Assembly (NCBI RefSeq): GCF_007997285.1
Contig: NZ_VORX01000003.1
Span: 372,001 to 436,000 of the forward strand
DNA: 64,000 nt
Direction of reading: 5' to 3'
Origin: Gelidibacter salicanalis
Lineage (GTDB): Bacteria > Bacteroidota > Bacteroidia > Flavobacteriales > Flavobacteriaceae
In this document: positions 54,977 through 64,000 of the stretch, piece by piece
Layout: each line of letters starts with the position of its first letter
How positions within the stretch are numbered: position 1 is the first letter of the stretch
Program-made: the position numbers and the translations under genes
Notes under the pieces: model-generated
The model's database searches: none
Told to the model about the DNA's origin: nothing
What the model saw: only the letters and a program-made list of their open reading frames with translations

Positions 54977-56261
54977 ATATAATATATTAATCATCTCTTC
55001 TTCAGATATCAATACGGCTTCTGGTATCCTAACATATGACTTGCATAAGCCGTTATCAGAAGAGCATCATTCTGAAATTCTAACCCGACATACAAAAATT
55101 AAAGAGCAGGGAATAGTCTCCTACGATTCACTTCTCGAATGGATATTGAAAGGTGTAAAAAACAAAGTGATTCGGACTTTTTTCAATAAAAACAAGATAA
55201 AAACGGATCCTAATTACTATTTTTTTGATGTAGACCAAAACAAAAGCCTTGTCGATTTAGATAAGGTGGTCAGAAAAATAAAAAAACCAGATATCATAAT
55301 TGCCTATTTTATGGGCGGTTTTTTCACGCTTAAAGATTTATACAATTTACAACTTAAATACAATAGAGTTCCCGTTTATCTCGTCATGGCAGATATGGTA
55401 CATATTACCGGAGGGTGTCATTATGCGTGGGATTGCTCAGGCTATAAGTATGATTGTTCAGGTTGTCCGGCAATTATAGAAGAAAAGCACAAACATTATG
55501 CGCAAGATAATTTGACATTAAACAAAGAGTTGATTGACCAGATGGACATTAATTTAATTGCTCTTTCATCTCAAGATTATAATTACGCACAGCAAATCAC
55601 CCTATTTAAGAATAAAAACGTTTTTTTTGTTCTTGGCGGTATTAACCTTAATGTGTTCAACTATAAAAACGCTCAGCTCCAGTTAAAAAAACAGCATGGT
55701 ATCCCCATTAATGATTTTGTCATCTTATTTGGTGCAGTAACCTTAGGAGAAAAAAGAAAAGGGGTCAAATTCTTTATTGAAGCCATTAATCAGTTAAGTC
55801 AAACTATAAAAGACGGTGAGATTACCATCGTTTCCATTGGAAATGGTAAACTTGAAGATGTTTTGCCCGATACCAAATTCAATATGGTTAACTTAGGTTA
55901 CATTGCTGATTATGGGAAACTATCGGAGATATATAATCTGGCAGATGTATTTGTTACAACCACCATACAAGATTCAGGACCCATGATGGTCAACCAATCT
56001 ATTGGTTGTGGCACACCCGTAGTTTGTTTTGATATTGGGGTAGCTAGAGATATTGTAATTAATGGAAAAACCGGATTTAGAGCCGAATTGTATAACGCAC
56101 AACAAATAGCAGAAGGAATAAACTATTTTTACGAATTGGAAGTGGAAGACATGAAGATTGTGAGAGAAAGTTGCGTGGTATTGGCACAAGAAACATATGC
56201 GCGCGAAGTATCCGCTAATGCTATTTTGAAAATTATAAACAACCATGAGCTCACCAGTTAA
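54969..56261 (+). CDS. Group 1 (GT4-like) glycosyltransferase
   Basis: A 430-residue cytoplasmic glycosyltransferase. The cysteine-rich segment CHYAWDCSGYKYDCSGCPAI near the middle, the GAVTLGEKRKGVKFFIEAI donor-domain start and the DSGPMMVNQSIGCGTPVVCFD acid motif mark the family, which includes colanic acid WcaC-like enzymes. A TTG start overlaps the flippase end by 8 bp and its own stop overlaps the next gene by 17 bp, so it is within a coupled operon. Confidence 0.88.
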   Translation: MSKYNILIISSSDINTASGILTYDLHKPLSEEHHSEILTRHTKIKEQGIVSYDSLLEWILKGVKNKVIRTFFNKNKIKTDPNYYFFDVDQNKSLVDLDKVVRKIKKPDIIIAYFMGGFFTLKDLYNLQLKYNRVPVYLVMADMVHITGGCHYAWDCSGYKYDCSGCPAIIEEKHKHYAQDNLTLNKELIDQMDINLIALSSQDYNYAQQITLFKNKNVFFVLGGINLNVFNYKNAQLQLKKQHGIPINDFVILFGAVTLGEKRKGVKFFIEAINQLSQTIKDGEITIVSIGNGKLEDVLPDTKFNMVNLGYIADYGKLSEIYNLADVFVTTTIQDSGPMMVNQSIGCGTPVVCFDIGVARDIVINGKTGFRAELYNAQQIAEGINYFYELEVEDMKIVRESCVVLAQETYAREVSANAILKIINNHELTS

Positions 56262-56973
56262 GTATTTAGAATGGGATAGCCGGTTTTTTAATTTTCCGGT
56301 ATATAAAATAACTGTCACTAATGGACTTGATTTTGAGAAAACACTTTCCCAAACTGAGGACAGCCAGGTTTTATATTATGTTTTCAGTGATAGCATCATC
56401 ACTAATGATAACATTTTAAGTAAGTACAATGGCAAATTGGTCGATGAAAAAGTGATACTGAATAAAACGGGGCTCCAATTTAAAGATACATTCAAAAATC
56501 CAATAGAAGAGTACCGTGAGCACACTCCAAATGATGATTTATATCAGTTGGCAAAAATAAGTGGTGAGTATTCCAGATACAAAACAGATGACAGGTTGCC
56601 TAGTTATACTTTTGATAGAATGTATAATTTATGGATTGAGAATTCGTGTAAGAATGATGACTGTATAATTTATATTTGCAGACAAGATCAAAGAATAGTT
56701 GGATTTATTACCTTGGAAATAGGGAGCAATTCAGGAACAATTGGCCTTATTGCTGTACACGATAGTATGCACGGCAAAGGCATAGGCTATGAGCTGATGC
56801 GTAAAGCTGAAAATCATTTGGTAGGGTTAGGAATAGATACTATTTTGGTAGCAACCCAGAGAAGCAACGAAAATGCACTTAATTTTTATAGGAGGTTAGA
56901 GTATGGGGTTAAGACAGTATCCAATATTTATCATTTTTTAATAAACACTGACAACATTGAAAATTCCCTTTAA
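56245..56973 (+). CDS. GNAT acetyltransferase, possible dTDP-4-amino-4,6-dideoxygalactose N-acetyltransferase
   Basis: A 242-residue enzyme of the RffC/WecD type. The N-terminal domain starts PVKYLEWDSRFFNFPVYKI, as in WecD proteins, and the C-terminal GNAT domain has IGLIAVHDSMHGKGIGYELM for acetyl-CoA. The next gene encodes a transaminase of the WecE/RffA type, overlapping by 17 bp, so the pair could make dTDP-4-acetamido-4,6-dideoxygalactose (Fuc4NAc). The pathway assignment is an inference from motifs and order. Confidence 0.78.
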   Translation: MSSPVKYLEWDSRFFNFPVYKITVTNGLDFEKTLSQTEDSQVLYYVFSDSIITNDNILSKYNGKLVDEKVILNKTGLQFKDTFKNPIEEYREHTPNDDLYQLAKISGEYSRYKTDDRLPSYTFDRMYNLWIENSCKNDDCIIYICRQDQRIVGFITLEIGSNSGTIGLIAVHDSMHGKGIGYELMRKAENHLVGLGIDTILVATQRSNENALNFYRRLEYGVKTVSNIYHFLINTDNIENSL

Positions 56974-58105
56974 CAAACCATACCTCACTGGTAAAGAAAC
57001 CTTTTACATTCAAGATGCTGTGTATTCAGGTCATTTATCTGGCAATGGAAAGTACACAAAGAAGTGTCAAAAATTTTTTGAAGAAAAATACGGGTTTAAG
57101 AAAGCATTACTAACTACGTCCTGTACAGATGCCTTAGAAATGTGCGCCATGTTGCTAGACATTAAAGAGGGCGATGAGGTGATTATGCCATCATATACGT
57201 TTGTTTCTACGGCCTTAGCATTTGTCAGACAAGGCGCAAAAATTGTATTTGTAGACTCCTGTAAATCACAACCAAATATGGATGCTGACGCCATAGAGGC
57301 TCTCATTACCAGCAAAACCAAAGCTATTGTTCCCGTTCATTACGCCGGTGTTTCTGTAGATATGGATAAGATTATGCAATTGGCAAATAAATACAATTTA
57401 TACGTAGTAGAAGATGCAGCCCAAGGAATTGATTCTTATTATAAAAATAAGCCCTTGGGTGGCATTGGTCATCTGGGAACATTTTCGTTTCATGAAACTA
57501 AAAATGTGATTGCGGGAGAAGGGGGGCTACTAATAATCAATGATGACAAATTTGTAGAAAGAGCCGAGATCTTATGGGAAAAAGGTACCAATAGAGCATC
57601 CTTTTTTAGAGGTGAAATTAATAAATATGGCTGGGTAGATACTGGATCATCTTTTCTGCCTTCAGAGCTAACCGCAGCATTTTTGTTTGCTCAACTTGAA
57701 AACATAGAAGCAATACAAAGGAAACGAATCTCTAACTGGCATCAGTATTATAACGGTTTGAAGGGTTTAGAACAAGACCATAAACTAAGGTTGCCTGTAG
57801 TAACGGAGAATGCTACAAATAACGGGCATATGTTCTACATAGTTTGCAATTCAGAGAATGAAAGAGCGCAACTAATTGAACATTTAAAAGAAGAACAAAT
57901 TTATGCGGTATTTCATTACCTAAGTTTACATAACAGCCCTTATTATCAGAGTATTCATGGACAAAGAGAACTCCCTTTAAGTGATTATTATTCAAATCAT
58001 CTTTTGAGATTGCCTATGTATTATGAGTTGTCAGAAGATGCTATTCTTAAGATTGTAGATAGGATTAAGGAGTTTTATGATAAACCAATTAGTATAAACG
58101 GTTAG
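56957..58105 (+). CDS. rffA: dTDP-4-amino-4,6-dideoxygalactose transaminase
   Basis: A 382-residue PLP-dependent aminotransferase of the DegT/DnrJ/EryC1 family that places an amino group on dTDP-4-keto-6-deoxyglucose. PFNKPYLTGKETFYI at the N-terminus, SCTDALEMCAMLL, the VEDAAQG motif and SFHETKNVIAGEGG with the PLP lysine near residue 182 match WecE/RffA. A TTG start overlaps the acetyltransferase gene. It and the previous gene would supply a dideoxy-aminosugar for the polysaccharide. Confidence 0.85.
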   Translation: MKIPFNKPYLTGKETFYIQDAVYSGHLSGNGKYTKKCQKFFEEKYGFKKALLTTSCTDALEMCAMLLDIKEGDEVIMPSYTFVSTALAFVRQGAKIVFVDSCKSQPNMDADAIEALITSKTKAIVPVHYAGVSVDMDKIMQLANKYNLYVVEDAAQGIDSYYKNKPLGGIGHLGTFSFHETKNVIAGEGGLLIINDDKFVERAEILWEKGTNRASFFRGEINKYGWVDTGSSFLPSELTAAFLFAQLENIEAIQRKRISNWHQYYNGLKGLEQDHKLRLPVVTENATNNGHMFYIVCNSENERAQLIEHLKEEQIYAVFHYLSLHNSPYYQSIHGQRELPLSDYYSNHLLRLPMYYELSEDAILKIVDRIKEFYDKPISING

Positions 58106-58190
58106 TTGTTAAAAGTATAAAAAAGATATAATGTAAATATTTTTTAAGCTTATATTAATTGTTAGATAAAAAATTATTTATTACAAGACT

Positions 58191-59042
58191 ATGAAATTCT
58201 CTATAATAACGTCTACATTTAATTCTGAAAAAACTTTAAAAAACACCATTGAATCGGTTTTAAATCAAACGATTAAAAACTTCGAGTATGTTATTATAGA
58301 TGGAAATTCTACTGATAATACTGTTAATATCATACAATCCTACGAAGATGAATTTCAGTTAAATGGAATAAAATATCAATGGTTGTCTGAGTCAGATACA
58401 GGAATATATAATGCATGGAATAAGGCCTTGAAACGATGTGATGGAGATTGGGTGGTTTTTATAGGATCAGACGATTACTTTAAAGGACCTAAGACTTTAG
58501 AAACAATGCTTCCCTATTTAAACAATGCGGAAAGAAATGAAATCAATTTTGTATATGGAAAAATAGAACATATTAAGGATGATGGTAGGTTAGTGGAAAT
58601 ATCTGGAAAACCATGGGAACTTCAAAAAGAAAGATTTAGCTATATTATGAACATCGGTCATAGCGGTTCCTTTCATAGTAAATTATTGTTTAAGAAGAAT
58701 GGCAATTTTAATGACACGTTTCAAATTACGGGAGATTATGAATTTTTGTTAAGAGAATTTAAAAATGCAGAAAACAATGCTCTATTCGTTGATGAAATTG
58801 TATTGGTTATGAGAGAGGGAGGAATTAGTGCCAACTTAAAAAATAGAATTAAGGTTGTAAGGGAATCAAAAAAAGCTAGAAAATTAAATGGAATCACTTC
58901 TTTTTCTAAAGAATTGACAGTTTGGGAAATTAGAGTATTGGTCATAACATTTTTCTATAAAGTTTTCGGACATTCCTTTGCTACTAATCTAGCTGATTTA
59001 TATAGGCGAATTTTAGGTAAAGAAAAGAGATGGAGTAATTAA
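58191..59042 (+). CDS. Family 2 glycosyltransferase
   Basis: A 283-residue GT-A fold glycosyltransferase. The N-terminal FSIITSTFNSEKTLKNTIES, VIIDGNSTDNTVNII and SESDTGIYNAWNKALKRCDG give the nucleotide-sugar-binding core, and FIGSDDYF is the DXD-like metal motif. The pattern is close to WcaE-type enzymes. It lies between an aminotransferase and a polymerase-like gene and is distinctly AT-rich. The acceptor and sugar are unknown. Confidence 0.87.
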   Translation: MKFSIITSTFNSEKTLKNTIESVLNQTIKNFEYVIIDGNSTDNTVNIIQSYEDEFQLNGIKYQWLSESDTGIYNAWNKALKRCDGDWVVFIGSDDYFKGPKTLETMLPYLNNAERNEINFVYGKIEHIKDDGRLVEISGKPWELQKERFSYIMNIGHSGSFHSKLLFKKNGNFNDTFQITGDYEFLLREFKNAENNALFVDEIVLVMREGGISANLKNRIKVVRESKKARKLNGITSFSKELTVWEIRVLVITFFYKVFGHSFATNLADLYRRILGKEKRWSN

Positions 59043-59044
59043 TT

Positions 59045-60385
59045 ATGGATATAAATTGGTATGGATTTTCTTTAGTTATATGTTCTTTAATATGGGTAGG
59101 CTTATATAAAAAAGTACGTTTTGTAGAATTATTTGTATTCTTTATACCGTTCAATTCAACCGCAGTATTATACATTAAAGGCACTCCAGTCAGTCTTCCA
59201 TTAGTTTTATTTTGTTTTGCGTTTTCTTCTTTCTTACTGAAATCTATACTGAACTCTAGAATCAGTTATCCTAAAGCCTCAAGAATAAGCATTAGGTGGT
59301 TGCTTGTAATCGGTTTGGTGGTAGTATTGTCCGAAATAATGCCATTCATTATCAATGGGAGTTATAAAGTTTTAGACCGATATAATTCTTTAGTCTTTTA
59401 TGCTAAGGAAATACCTTTGGTTCCAAACATTCAATGGATAACACAAATGTTGTATTTCATAATTGGGTTATTAGTTGTTTTTTTAATTACAGTCAGTTAT
59501 AAGACGATGCTGGAAATAAAAACATTTCTTAAATTCTTTATTTCAGGAATTATTTTTATGATATGTTGGGGTTGGTTTGAGATCTTTTGTTTTTTTATTG
59601 ATGTAGATTATCCTTATTATATATTTGATCATATCGGCATGTCAAAACAAGGATCTTTGATTGGCGACTATGGTTTTCCAAGAATGATAAGCGTGACTTT
59701 TGAGGCATCCTATCTGGCACAATTATTAATTCCGGCAATACCTTTCTTTTATTGGTCAGCTCAAGAACATCAAAAAATTGTGTTTTCAACACTTTTTAAT
59801 AAAATTTTTTATATCATTTCAACTTTGACACTTATCGTTGCCCAAACATCAACCGGAATTTTAGGTTTTCTAATTACTACAGGCTTGCTATTAAAAAATA
59901 GAATGCAACGATTTTCAAAAAGAATCCGAATTTTATTGGTTTTATTATTCATCATCCTATGCGTAATAGCTTTGTTTTTTGCTATTATAATAGTGTTGGA
60001 GAAATCAAATGAATATTCAGGAATTGAAAGGTTAAAAACAGTGACTCTTGGGTTTAAGTACTTTTTAGATTATCCACTTTTAGGATTGGGATGGGGAGTT
60101 TTTCCTACCTATGATTTATTAATAAATTTACTTGCTAATTTTGGTCTATTGGGAACAATACCTTTTTTAATACTATTAAGAAATATTTATTATCGATTTC
60201 TTAAGTTAATTAAATTAAATGATAAAAATAAGCATATCTATAAAGCAGGATTGGAGAGTTTTATTTTAATCCTTGTAGTATCCCAATTATCTGGGTTTAT
60301 TTACCATTCACAATATTTTTGGATGTATCTAGGTCTCGCAATAAGTATTTCAAGTATATCATCTGACAAATTAGCTGTAAAATGA
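59045..60385 (+). CDS. Wzy-type O-antigen polymerase-like membrane protein
   Basis: A 446-residue integral membrane protein with about 11-12 hydrophobic segments. The late segment YPLLGLGWGVFPTYDLLINLLANFGLLG corresponds to the Wzy_C/O-antigen ligase region, in the first big periplasmic loop and next helix. In this locus it would be the polymerase that links repeat units at the periplasmic face. It starts 2 bp after the previous gene and its stop overlaps the next start. Sequence similarity within the family is poor, so the call is by topology. Confidence 0.7.
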   Translation: MDINWYGFSLVICSLIWVGLYKKVRFVELFVFFIPFNSTAVLYIKGTPVSLPLVLFCFAFSSFLLKSILNSRISYPKASRISIRWLLVIGLVVVLSEIMPFIINGSYKVLDRYNSLVFYAKEIPLVPNIQWITQMLYFIIGLLVVFLITVSYKTMLEIKTFLKFFISGIIFMICWGWFEIFCFFIDVDYPYYIFDHIGMSKQGSLIGDYGFPRMISVTFEASYLAQLLIPAIPFFYWSAQEHQKIVFSTLFNKIFYIISTLTLIVAQTSTGILGFLITTGLLLKNRMQRFSKRIRILLVLLFIILCVIALFFAIIIVLEKSNEYSGIERLKTVTLGFKYFLDYPLLGLGWGVFPTYDLLINLLANFGLLGTIPFLILLRNIYYRFLKLIKLNDKNKHIYKAGLESFILILVVSQLSGFIYHSQYFWMYLGLAISISSISSDKLAVK

Positions 60386-61224
60386 GATTTTCAATAATAA
60401 TTGCTACTTTAAATAGAGCAGAAGAACTTCTGGTGATGTTAAAATCTTTAAAGCAGCAGCAGTTTAATGATTTTGAGGTTATTGTTGTTGATCAAAATAA
60501 AGAGAACTTTCTTGAAACAACTGTTCTTGAATTTAGGCCATATATGACAATACATCATATAAGAACTCTGGCCAAGGGTGTTTCATATGCTCGAAATATA
60601 GGTTTAAAGGCTGCAAAAGGAGAAATCATCACTTTTCCTGATGATGATTGTGAATATCCTAGCGATTTATTGTTTCTAATTAATGATCATTTTATTGCCA
60701 ATTCAGAAGACGGTATAGTTATTAATACTATGGATAAAAATGATGGTAAAGCCATTGCGAATCTAGCTTCAAAAGAAATTGCTATTGAAAGAGACAATGT
60801 TTTAAAAACGGTGATTGAAGCTGGCATTTTTATAAAATCAAAACTATCTCAGGGAGTTTTTTTTAATGAAGATCTGGGGGTTGGTTCCCCCTCTGGGTAT
60901 TGGTCTGATGAAGGTCCCGATTTTGTTCTAAAACTATTACAAAAAGGAGCTAAAATGAAATTTTACCCTGATTTCAAAATGTATCATCCCAACCCAGTTA
61001 AAGTGTATAATGATAAAACTTCACTAAGAGCCTACAATTACGGTAAAGGGAGAGGTTATTTTTTGAAAATTAACAATTTCGGCATTCCTCAAATAGGATA
61101 TTATTTGTTCCTATATAGCCTGGGCATGGCTAAAGGCATAGTATTTTTTAACCAAAAAATGTTCGAATATTTTAAAAATGGATTTAAAGGAAGGTATGAA
61201 GGTTACTTTTACTCAAAGCAATAG
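60382..61224 (+). CDS. Family 2 glycosyltransferase
   Basis: A 280-residue GT2 enzyme. FSIIIATLNRAEELLVML and VIVVDQNKENF start the domain, and FPDDDCEYPSDLL carries the DDD-type metal-binding motif. YWSDEGPDFVLKLLQKG in the C-terminal part fits the catalytic-base region. It overlaps the preceding gene by 4 bp and the following gene by 29 bp, showing tight translational coupling. Confidence 0.85.
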   Translation: MRFSIIIATLNRAEELLVMLKSLKQQQFNDFEVIVVDQNKENFLETTVLEFRPYMTIHHIRTLAKGVSYARNIGLKAAKGEIITFPDDDCEYPSDLLFLINDHFIANSEDGIVINTMDKNDGKAIANLASKEIAIERDNVLKTVIEAGIFIKSKLSQGVFFNEDLGVGSPSGYWSDEGPDFVLKLLQKGAKMKFYPDFKMYHPNPVKVYNDKTSLRAYNYGKGRGYFLKINNFGIPQIGYYLFLYSLGMAKGIVFFNQKMFEYFKNGFKGRYEGYFYSKQ

Positions 61225-62464
61225 CGCTAATAAGTTCTTAGAGATAATTTTATTTTTTTCGGCATTAAGCATCCCATTTTCTTACGCCTTTAATAGTATC
61301 GCCATAGGTGCATTGTTTCTATGTTCTTTTATATGGTTTGAAAAAAGCAATTATACCTCTCTACTCAAAAATGGATTTCAAGTTCATGTGCTGTTCTTGA
61401 TTTATTTTTTAATTCAATTTTTTGGCGTCTTTTACTCAGATGATGTAAACTTAGGATTCAACTATTTAATACAAAATATTGTGTTTTTATTGGTGCCTAT
61501 AACTTTCATCAATTTATCGAAGGTTTTAAATTATAAAAAAGTTAAATTGGGTATTTACGGCTTTGCTCTAGGTGTTTTAGTTATTATAACGAGTATCTAT
61601 ATTAACATTTTTGTTAAAATGGTTTCTCAGCAGTTGGATTTTAAAGAGTTACTCGTACATTTTGTGCGAGAAAATTTTGTCCAAGAAGGTTTGGTGCATA
61701 TCCATCCACCATATTTTGGACTTATGGTAGTGTTCGCTTTAGTTGTCGTACTAAAAACCACCTTTCATAAAAACATTCTTTTAAATGGCGTCTTAAAATA
61801 TTTTATTTCAGCCTATTTAATTGCTGCACTCTATGGAATTTCTTCTTTTATGTCTATAATTTTAGTGGTGTTATTATTTCTCCTTTATATTTTTTTCTTG
61901 GTAGTATCTAAAAGATGGAAGGTGGTGGTGTCCATTATTTTGCCAATTTTACTATTATTAATTATTGCTGGAAGCTTTATTAACACCTCACTTGTTAATA
62001 AATTCCCTGGTGAGAGTTTGCTCGGAAGAATTGAGTGGAGCTTCATTAAAGGAAAGGGAGATACCTCTAGACCTGAAAATTGGAGAAGTGTCTTAGTCGT
62101 GGTAAAGGATAATCCTTTTATAGGCGTAGGTACTTATGGCGGATTAAATTATTTACAAGAACAGAGGAGTAAGACCAGCGAGTCCTTTATAAATGAACAC
62201 AACGCGCATAACCAATACCTAGAAACGCTCTTAAGACATGGAATAATTGGATTGATCGTATTTCTTTTAATGATCTATTGCCTTTCAGTTAAGGCACTGA
62301 AATCAAGAGATATTATCTTTTGCTCCTTTATATTAGTATTTACTGTCTCTTCAATCACAGAATCTTATTTAATGAGGCAGATCGGTTTAACTTTTTTCGT
62401 CTTTTTCGCTTTATTGTATGGGACATTCTATAATTTTGGTGATCCTAAAAAAGCCCTGGAATGA
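61196..62464 (+). CDS. O-antigen ligase/polymerase-family membrane protein
   Basis: A 422-residue protein with many membrane helices. The conserved loop NEHNAHNQYLETLLRHGIIGL near residue 340 is typical of the Wzy_C/WaaL family, with the histidine and polar residues needed for glycan transfer. Together with the Wzy-like protein it makes a second transferase of the same fold in this locus. The frame reaches an ATG at 61178, but ATG 61196 gives a natural start (KVTFTQSN). The stop overlaps the next start by 4 bp (ATGA-type). Confidence 0.8.
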   Translation: MKVTFTQSNSANKFLEIILFFSALSIPFSYAFNSIAIGALFLCSFIWFEKSNYTSLLKNGFQVHVLFLIYFLIQFFGVFYSDDVNLGFNYLIQNIVFLLVPITFINLSKVLNYKKVKLGIYGFALGVLVIITSIYINIFVKMVSQQLDFKELLVHFVRENFVQEGLVHIHPPYFGLMVVFALVVVLKTTFHKNILLNGVLKYFISAYLIAALYGISSFMSIILVVLLFLLYIFFLVVSKRWKVVVSIILPILLLLIIAGSFINTSLVNKFPGESLLGRIEWSFIKGKGDTSRPENWRSVLVVVKDNPFIGVGTYGGLNYLQEQRSKTSESFINEHNAHNQYLETLLRHGIIGLIVFLLMIYCLSVKALKSRDIIFCSFILVFTVSSITESYLMRQIGLTFFVFFALLYGTFYNFGDPKKALE

Positions 62465-63582
62465 AAAAAGCATTAATTCACGATTGGTATTATGTAAACG
62501 GTGGCGCAGAAAAGGTGATTCAATCGTTAAATAATGTTTGGCCAGATTTTGAACATTATGCCTTAATCGACTTTTTGGATGACAAAGAACGGAACAAGAT
62601 ATTTACAGGTAATAACAAAAATGTAAACACGTCTTTCATTCAAAAATTACCCTCTGCTAAATCAAATCATAGGAAGTTTCTTCAACTTTTTCCTCATGCT
62701 ATTGAGCAATTTGATTTAAGTGCTTACGATATAGTGTTAAGTTCATCTGCGTCCATTGCCAAAGGTGTTCTAACCCATCAAAATCAGCTTCATATTTGCT
62801 ATTGTCATTCGCCTATGCGTTATGCATGGGATTTGTATCACCACTATTTAAAAGAAGCCAATTTAACAGGTTTGAAGGGTCTTTACGCAAAATACGTATT
62901 GCATAACATGAGAACTTGGGATGTAGTGTCTTCAAATAGAGTCGATGTTTTTATTGCCAATTCAAACTTCATCGCTAAACGCATACAGAAAATTTACAAT
63001 AGAGAGAGCACGGTCATCTATCCTCCCGTAGATGTTGAAAATTTCAGATTAGTCGAGGAAAAAGAGGAGTATTATTTTACCGCCTCAAGGATGGTGCCCT
63101 ATAAAAAAATCGAACTGATAGTCAGGGCTTTTAATCAAATGCCCAGTAAAAAATTAATTGTTTCTGGAGATGGACCTGAATTTCAAAAAATTAAGAAAAC
63201 CGCCCATTACAATATAGAATTACTGGGCTTTGTTGAACATGAGCAATTGAAACAGTACTTGGAAAAAGCTAAGGCCTTCGTCTTTGCAGCTGAAGAAGAT
63301 TTTGGCATTATTCCCGTAGAGGCTCAAGCGTGTGGCACGCCTGTGATAGCTTTTGGGCGGGGTGGAATTTTAGAAACCGTTATTAAAAATGAAACGGGTG
63401 TATTTTTTTATAAGCAAGTGCCAGAAGCTATAATTGCGGCGGTTGATGAATTTGAAAAAATGACCTTTAACCACGGCGCAATCCGACAAAATGCCCTCAG
63501 ATTTTCAAAAGAACGGTTTGAGACGGAAATAAAGGATTTCATTTTAACTAAATATGCAAATTTTAAGGAAGATCGCTTATAA
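62461..63582 (+). CDS. Group 1 (GT4-like) glycosyltransferase
   Basis: A 373-residue GT-B enzyme. IHDWYYVNGGAEKVI at the N-terminus, CYCHSPMRYAWDLYHHY, then VIYPPVDVENFRL start of the donor domain and FGIIPVEAQACGTPVIAFGRGG near residue 280 (acid motif) are typical of mannosyl- or fucosyltransferase-like GT4 proteins. It ends the fully contained operon in this window. Confidence 0.88.
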   Translation: MKKALIHDWYYVNGGAEKVIQSLNNVWPDFEHYALIDFLDDKERNKIFTGNNKNVNTSFIQKLPSAKSNHRKFLQLFPHAIEQFDLSAYDIVLSSSASIAKGVLTHQNQLHICYCHSPMRYAWDLYHHYLKEANLTGLKGLYAKYVLHNMRTWDVVSSNRVDVFIANSNFIAKRIQKIYNRESTVIYPPVDVENFRLVEEKEEYYFTASRMVPYKKIELIVRAFNQMPSKKLIVSGDGPEFQKIKKTAHYNIELLGFVEHEQLKQYLEKAKAFVFAAEEDFGIIPVEAQACGTPVIAFGRGGILETVIKNETGVFFYKQVPEAIIAAVDEFEKMTFNHGAIRQNALRFSKERFETEIKDFILTKYANFKEDRL

Positions 63583-63817
63583 GTTAGCTCATGATGATAA
63601 TTTTGATGAGATAATTTTAAATTTTACACGTTTAGCACGAGCCAAGTAGATTTTTAGCTGATTTGTGGTAGTGCTATTATGTTATAATCGGACGACTCTT
63701 TGTAAAAAATCTATTACTTTCGGGATGTAAAGCTCAATTGATGTATTATAATTGAACCAAATTACGCGGTATAGATTGGCATACCATTACTTTAGTTAAA
63801 CCTTATGCATACTAACA

Positions 63818-64000
63818 TTGAACTATAAAAAAGGAAGATATTCAGGTTTAATTAGGCCCTTATTTGTGTTGGTCGATTTAATTTTGCTCAATGTTACGGT
63901 TGCATTTTTCTCCACAAACATTACCAATACCTATTTCTTTGGCATCTATATTTCGATACTCTGGATCATCTTATCTCTTAAAAATAATTTTTATGAAGTT
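63818..64000 (+). CDS. Undecaprenyl-phosphate sugar transferase, N-terminal part (partial)
   Basis: The last 61 codons of the window form the start of a membrane protein: NYKKGRYSGLIRPLFVLVDL, then hydrophobic LILLNVTVAFF and YISILWIILSLKNNFYEV. This is the N-terminal region of flavobacterial exopolysaccharide polyprenyl glycosylphosphotransferases (WcaJ/EpsL type), which attach the first sugar phosphate to undecaprenyl phosphate. The start is TTG. The gene runs off the right edge. It would initiate synthesis of the polysaccharide made by the preceding genes. Confidence 0.7.
   Translation, partial: MNYKKGRYSGLIRPLFVLVDLILLNVTVAFFSTNITNTYFFGIYISILWIILSLKNNFYEV

Overview
The window looks like chromosomal DNA of a marine-type member of the Flavobacteriaceae (Bacteroidota). 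The case rests on low G+C, on promoters of the Bacteroidota form (TAnnTTTG at -7), on the lack of Shine-Dalgarno tracts, on several TTG starts, and on gene families typical of the phylum: an SusC-like carboxypeptidase-regulatory/TonB barrel, DUF4837, DUF4175, DUF6909, a GH3-like protein, and a glutaminyl-tRNA synthetase with an extra C-terminal domain. The species cannot be named from the sequence alone.

Layout: 0-2.5 kb holds the end of rbfA, an FtsX-type permease and dusB. 2.6-9.9 kb has a TonB-type outer-membrane protein, lepA and the glycogen pair glgA-glgC. 9.9-19 kb has a cation/proton antiporter, a YidH-like protein, an apparent operon of metallo-beta-lactamase-fold hydrolase, subtilase lipoprotein and M1 peptidase closed by a strong terminator, then rnpA and a C-terminal processing protease. 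19.0-21.3 kb has a decayed OmpA-like fragment, an ElaA-type acetyltransferase, a CDF metal exporter and rpiB. A 719-bp AT-rich gap between divergent rpiB and rnr (21.3-22.0 kb) carries one perfect DnaA box and a cluster of TTAACA-type motifs and is a candidate replication origin. 22-26.7 kb has rnr and small envelope or stress proteins. 26.7-27.8 kb is a gene-free stretch that ends in tRNA-Cys and contains decayed direct repeats of that tRNA's 3' end and its terminator. 27.8-38.5 kb has folB, glnS, an SPFH protein, a small barrel protein, gltX, a giant DUF4175 membrane protein and ybeY. 38.5-42 kb has mnmG, flanked by two parS-like palindromes, then a methyltransferase and a Skp/OmpH-like lipoprotein. 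42-52 kb has holB, pgk, a LysM lytic transglycosylase, DUF4837, tatA, an M23 peptidase, a GH3-like enzyme and DUF6909.

From 52.1 kb to the right edge every gene is on the + strand and belongs to a surface-polysaccharide locus: a Wzz-like chain-length protein, a frameshifted Wzx-type flippase, glycosyltransferases, an acetyltransferase and aminotransferase pair that could make dTDP-Fuc4NAc, two Wzy/WaaL-type membrane proteins and, at the edge, the start of an initiating undecaprenyl-phosphate sugar transferase. Parts of this locus are much more AT-rich than the housekeeping genes, as expected for exchanged O-antigen or capsule genes.

The most interesting signals are non-coding: the candidate origin, the two parS-like sites 17-19 kb from it, the tRNA-Cys remnant array, and a long hairpin between pgk and the lytic transglycosylase. 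No CRISPR array, transposase, phage gene or classical defence system was seen.
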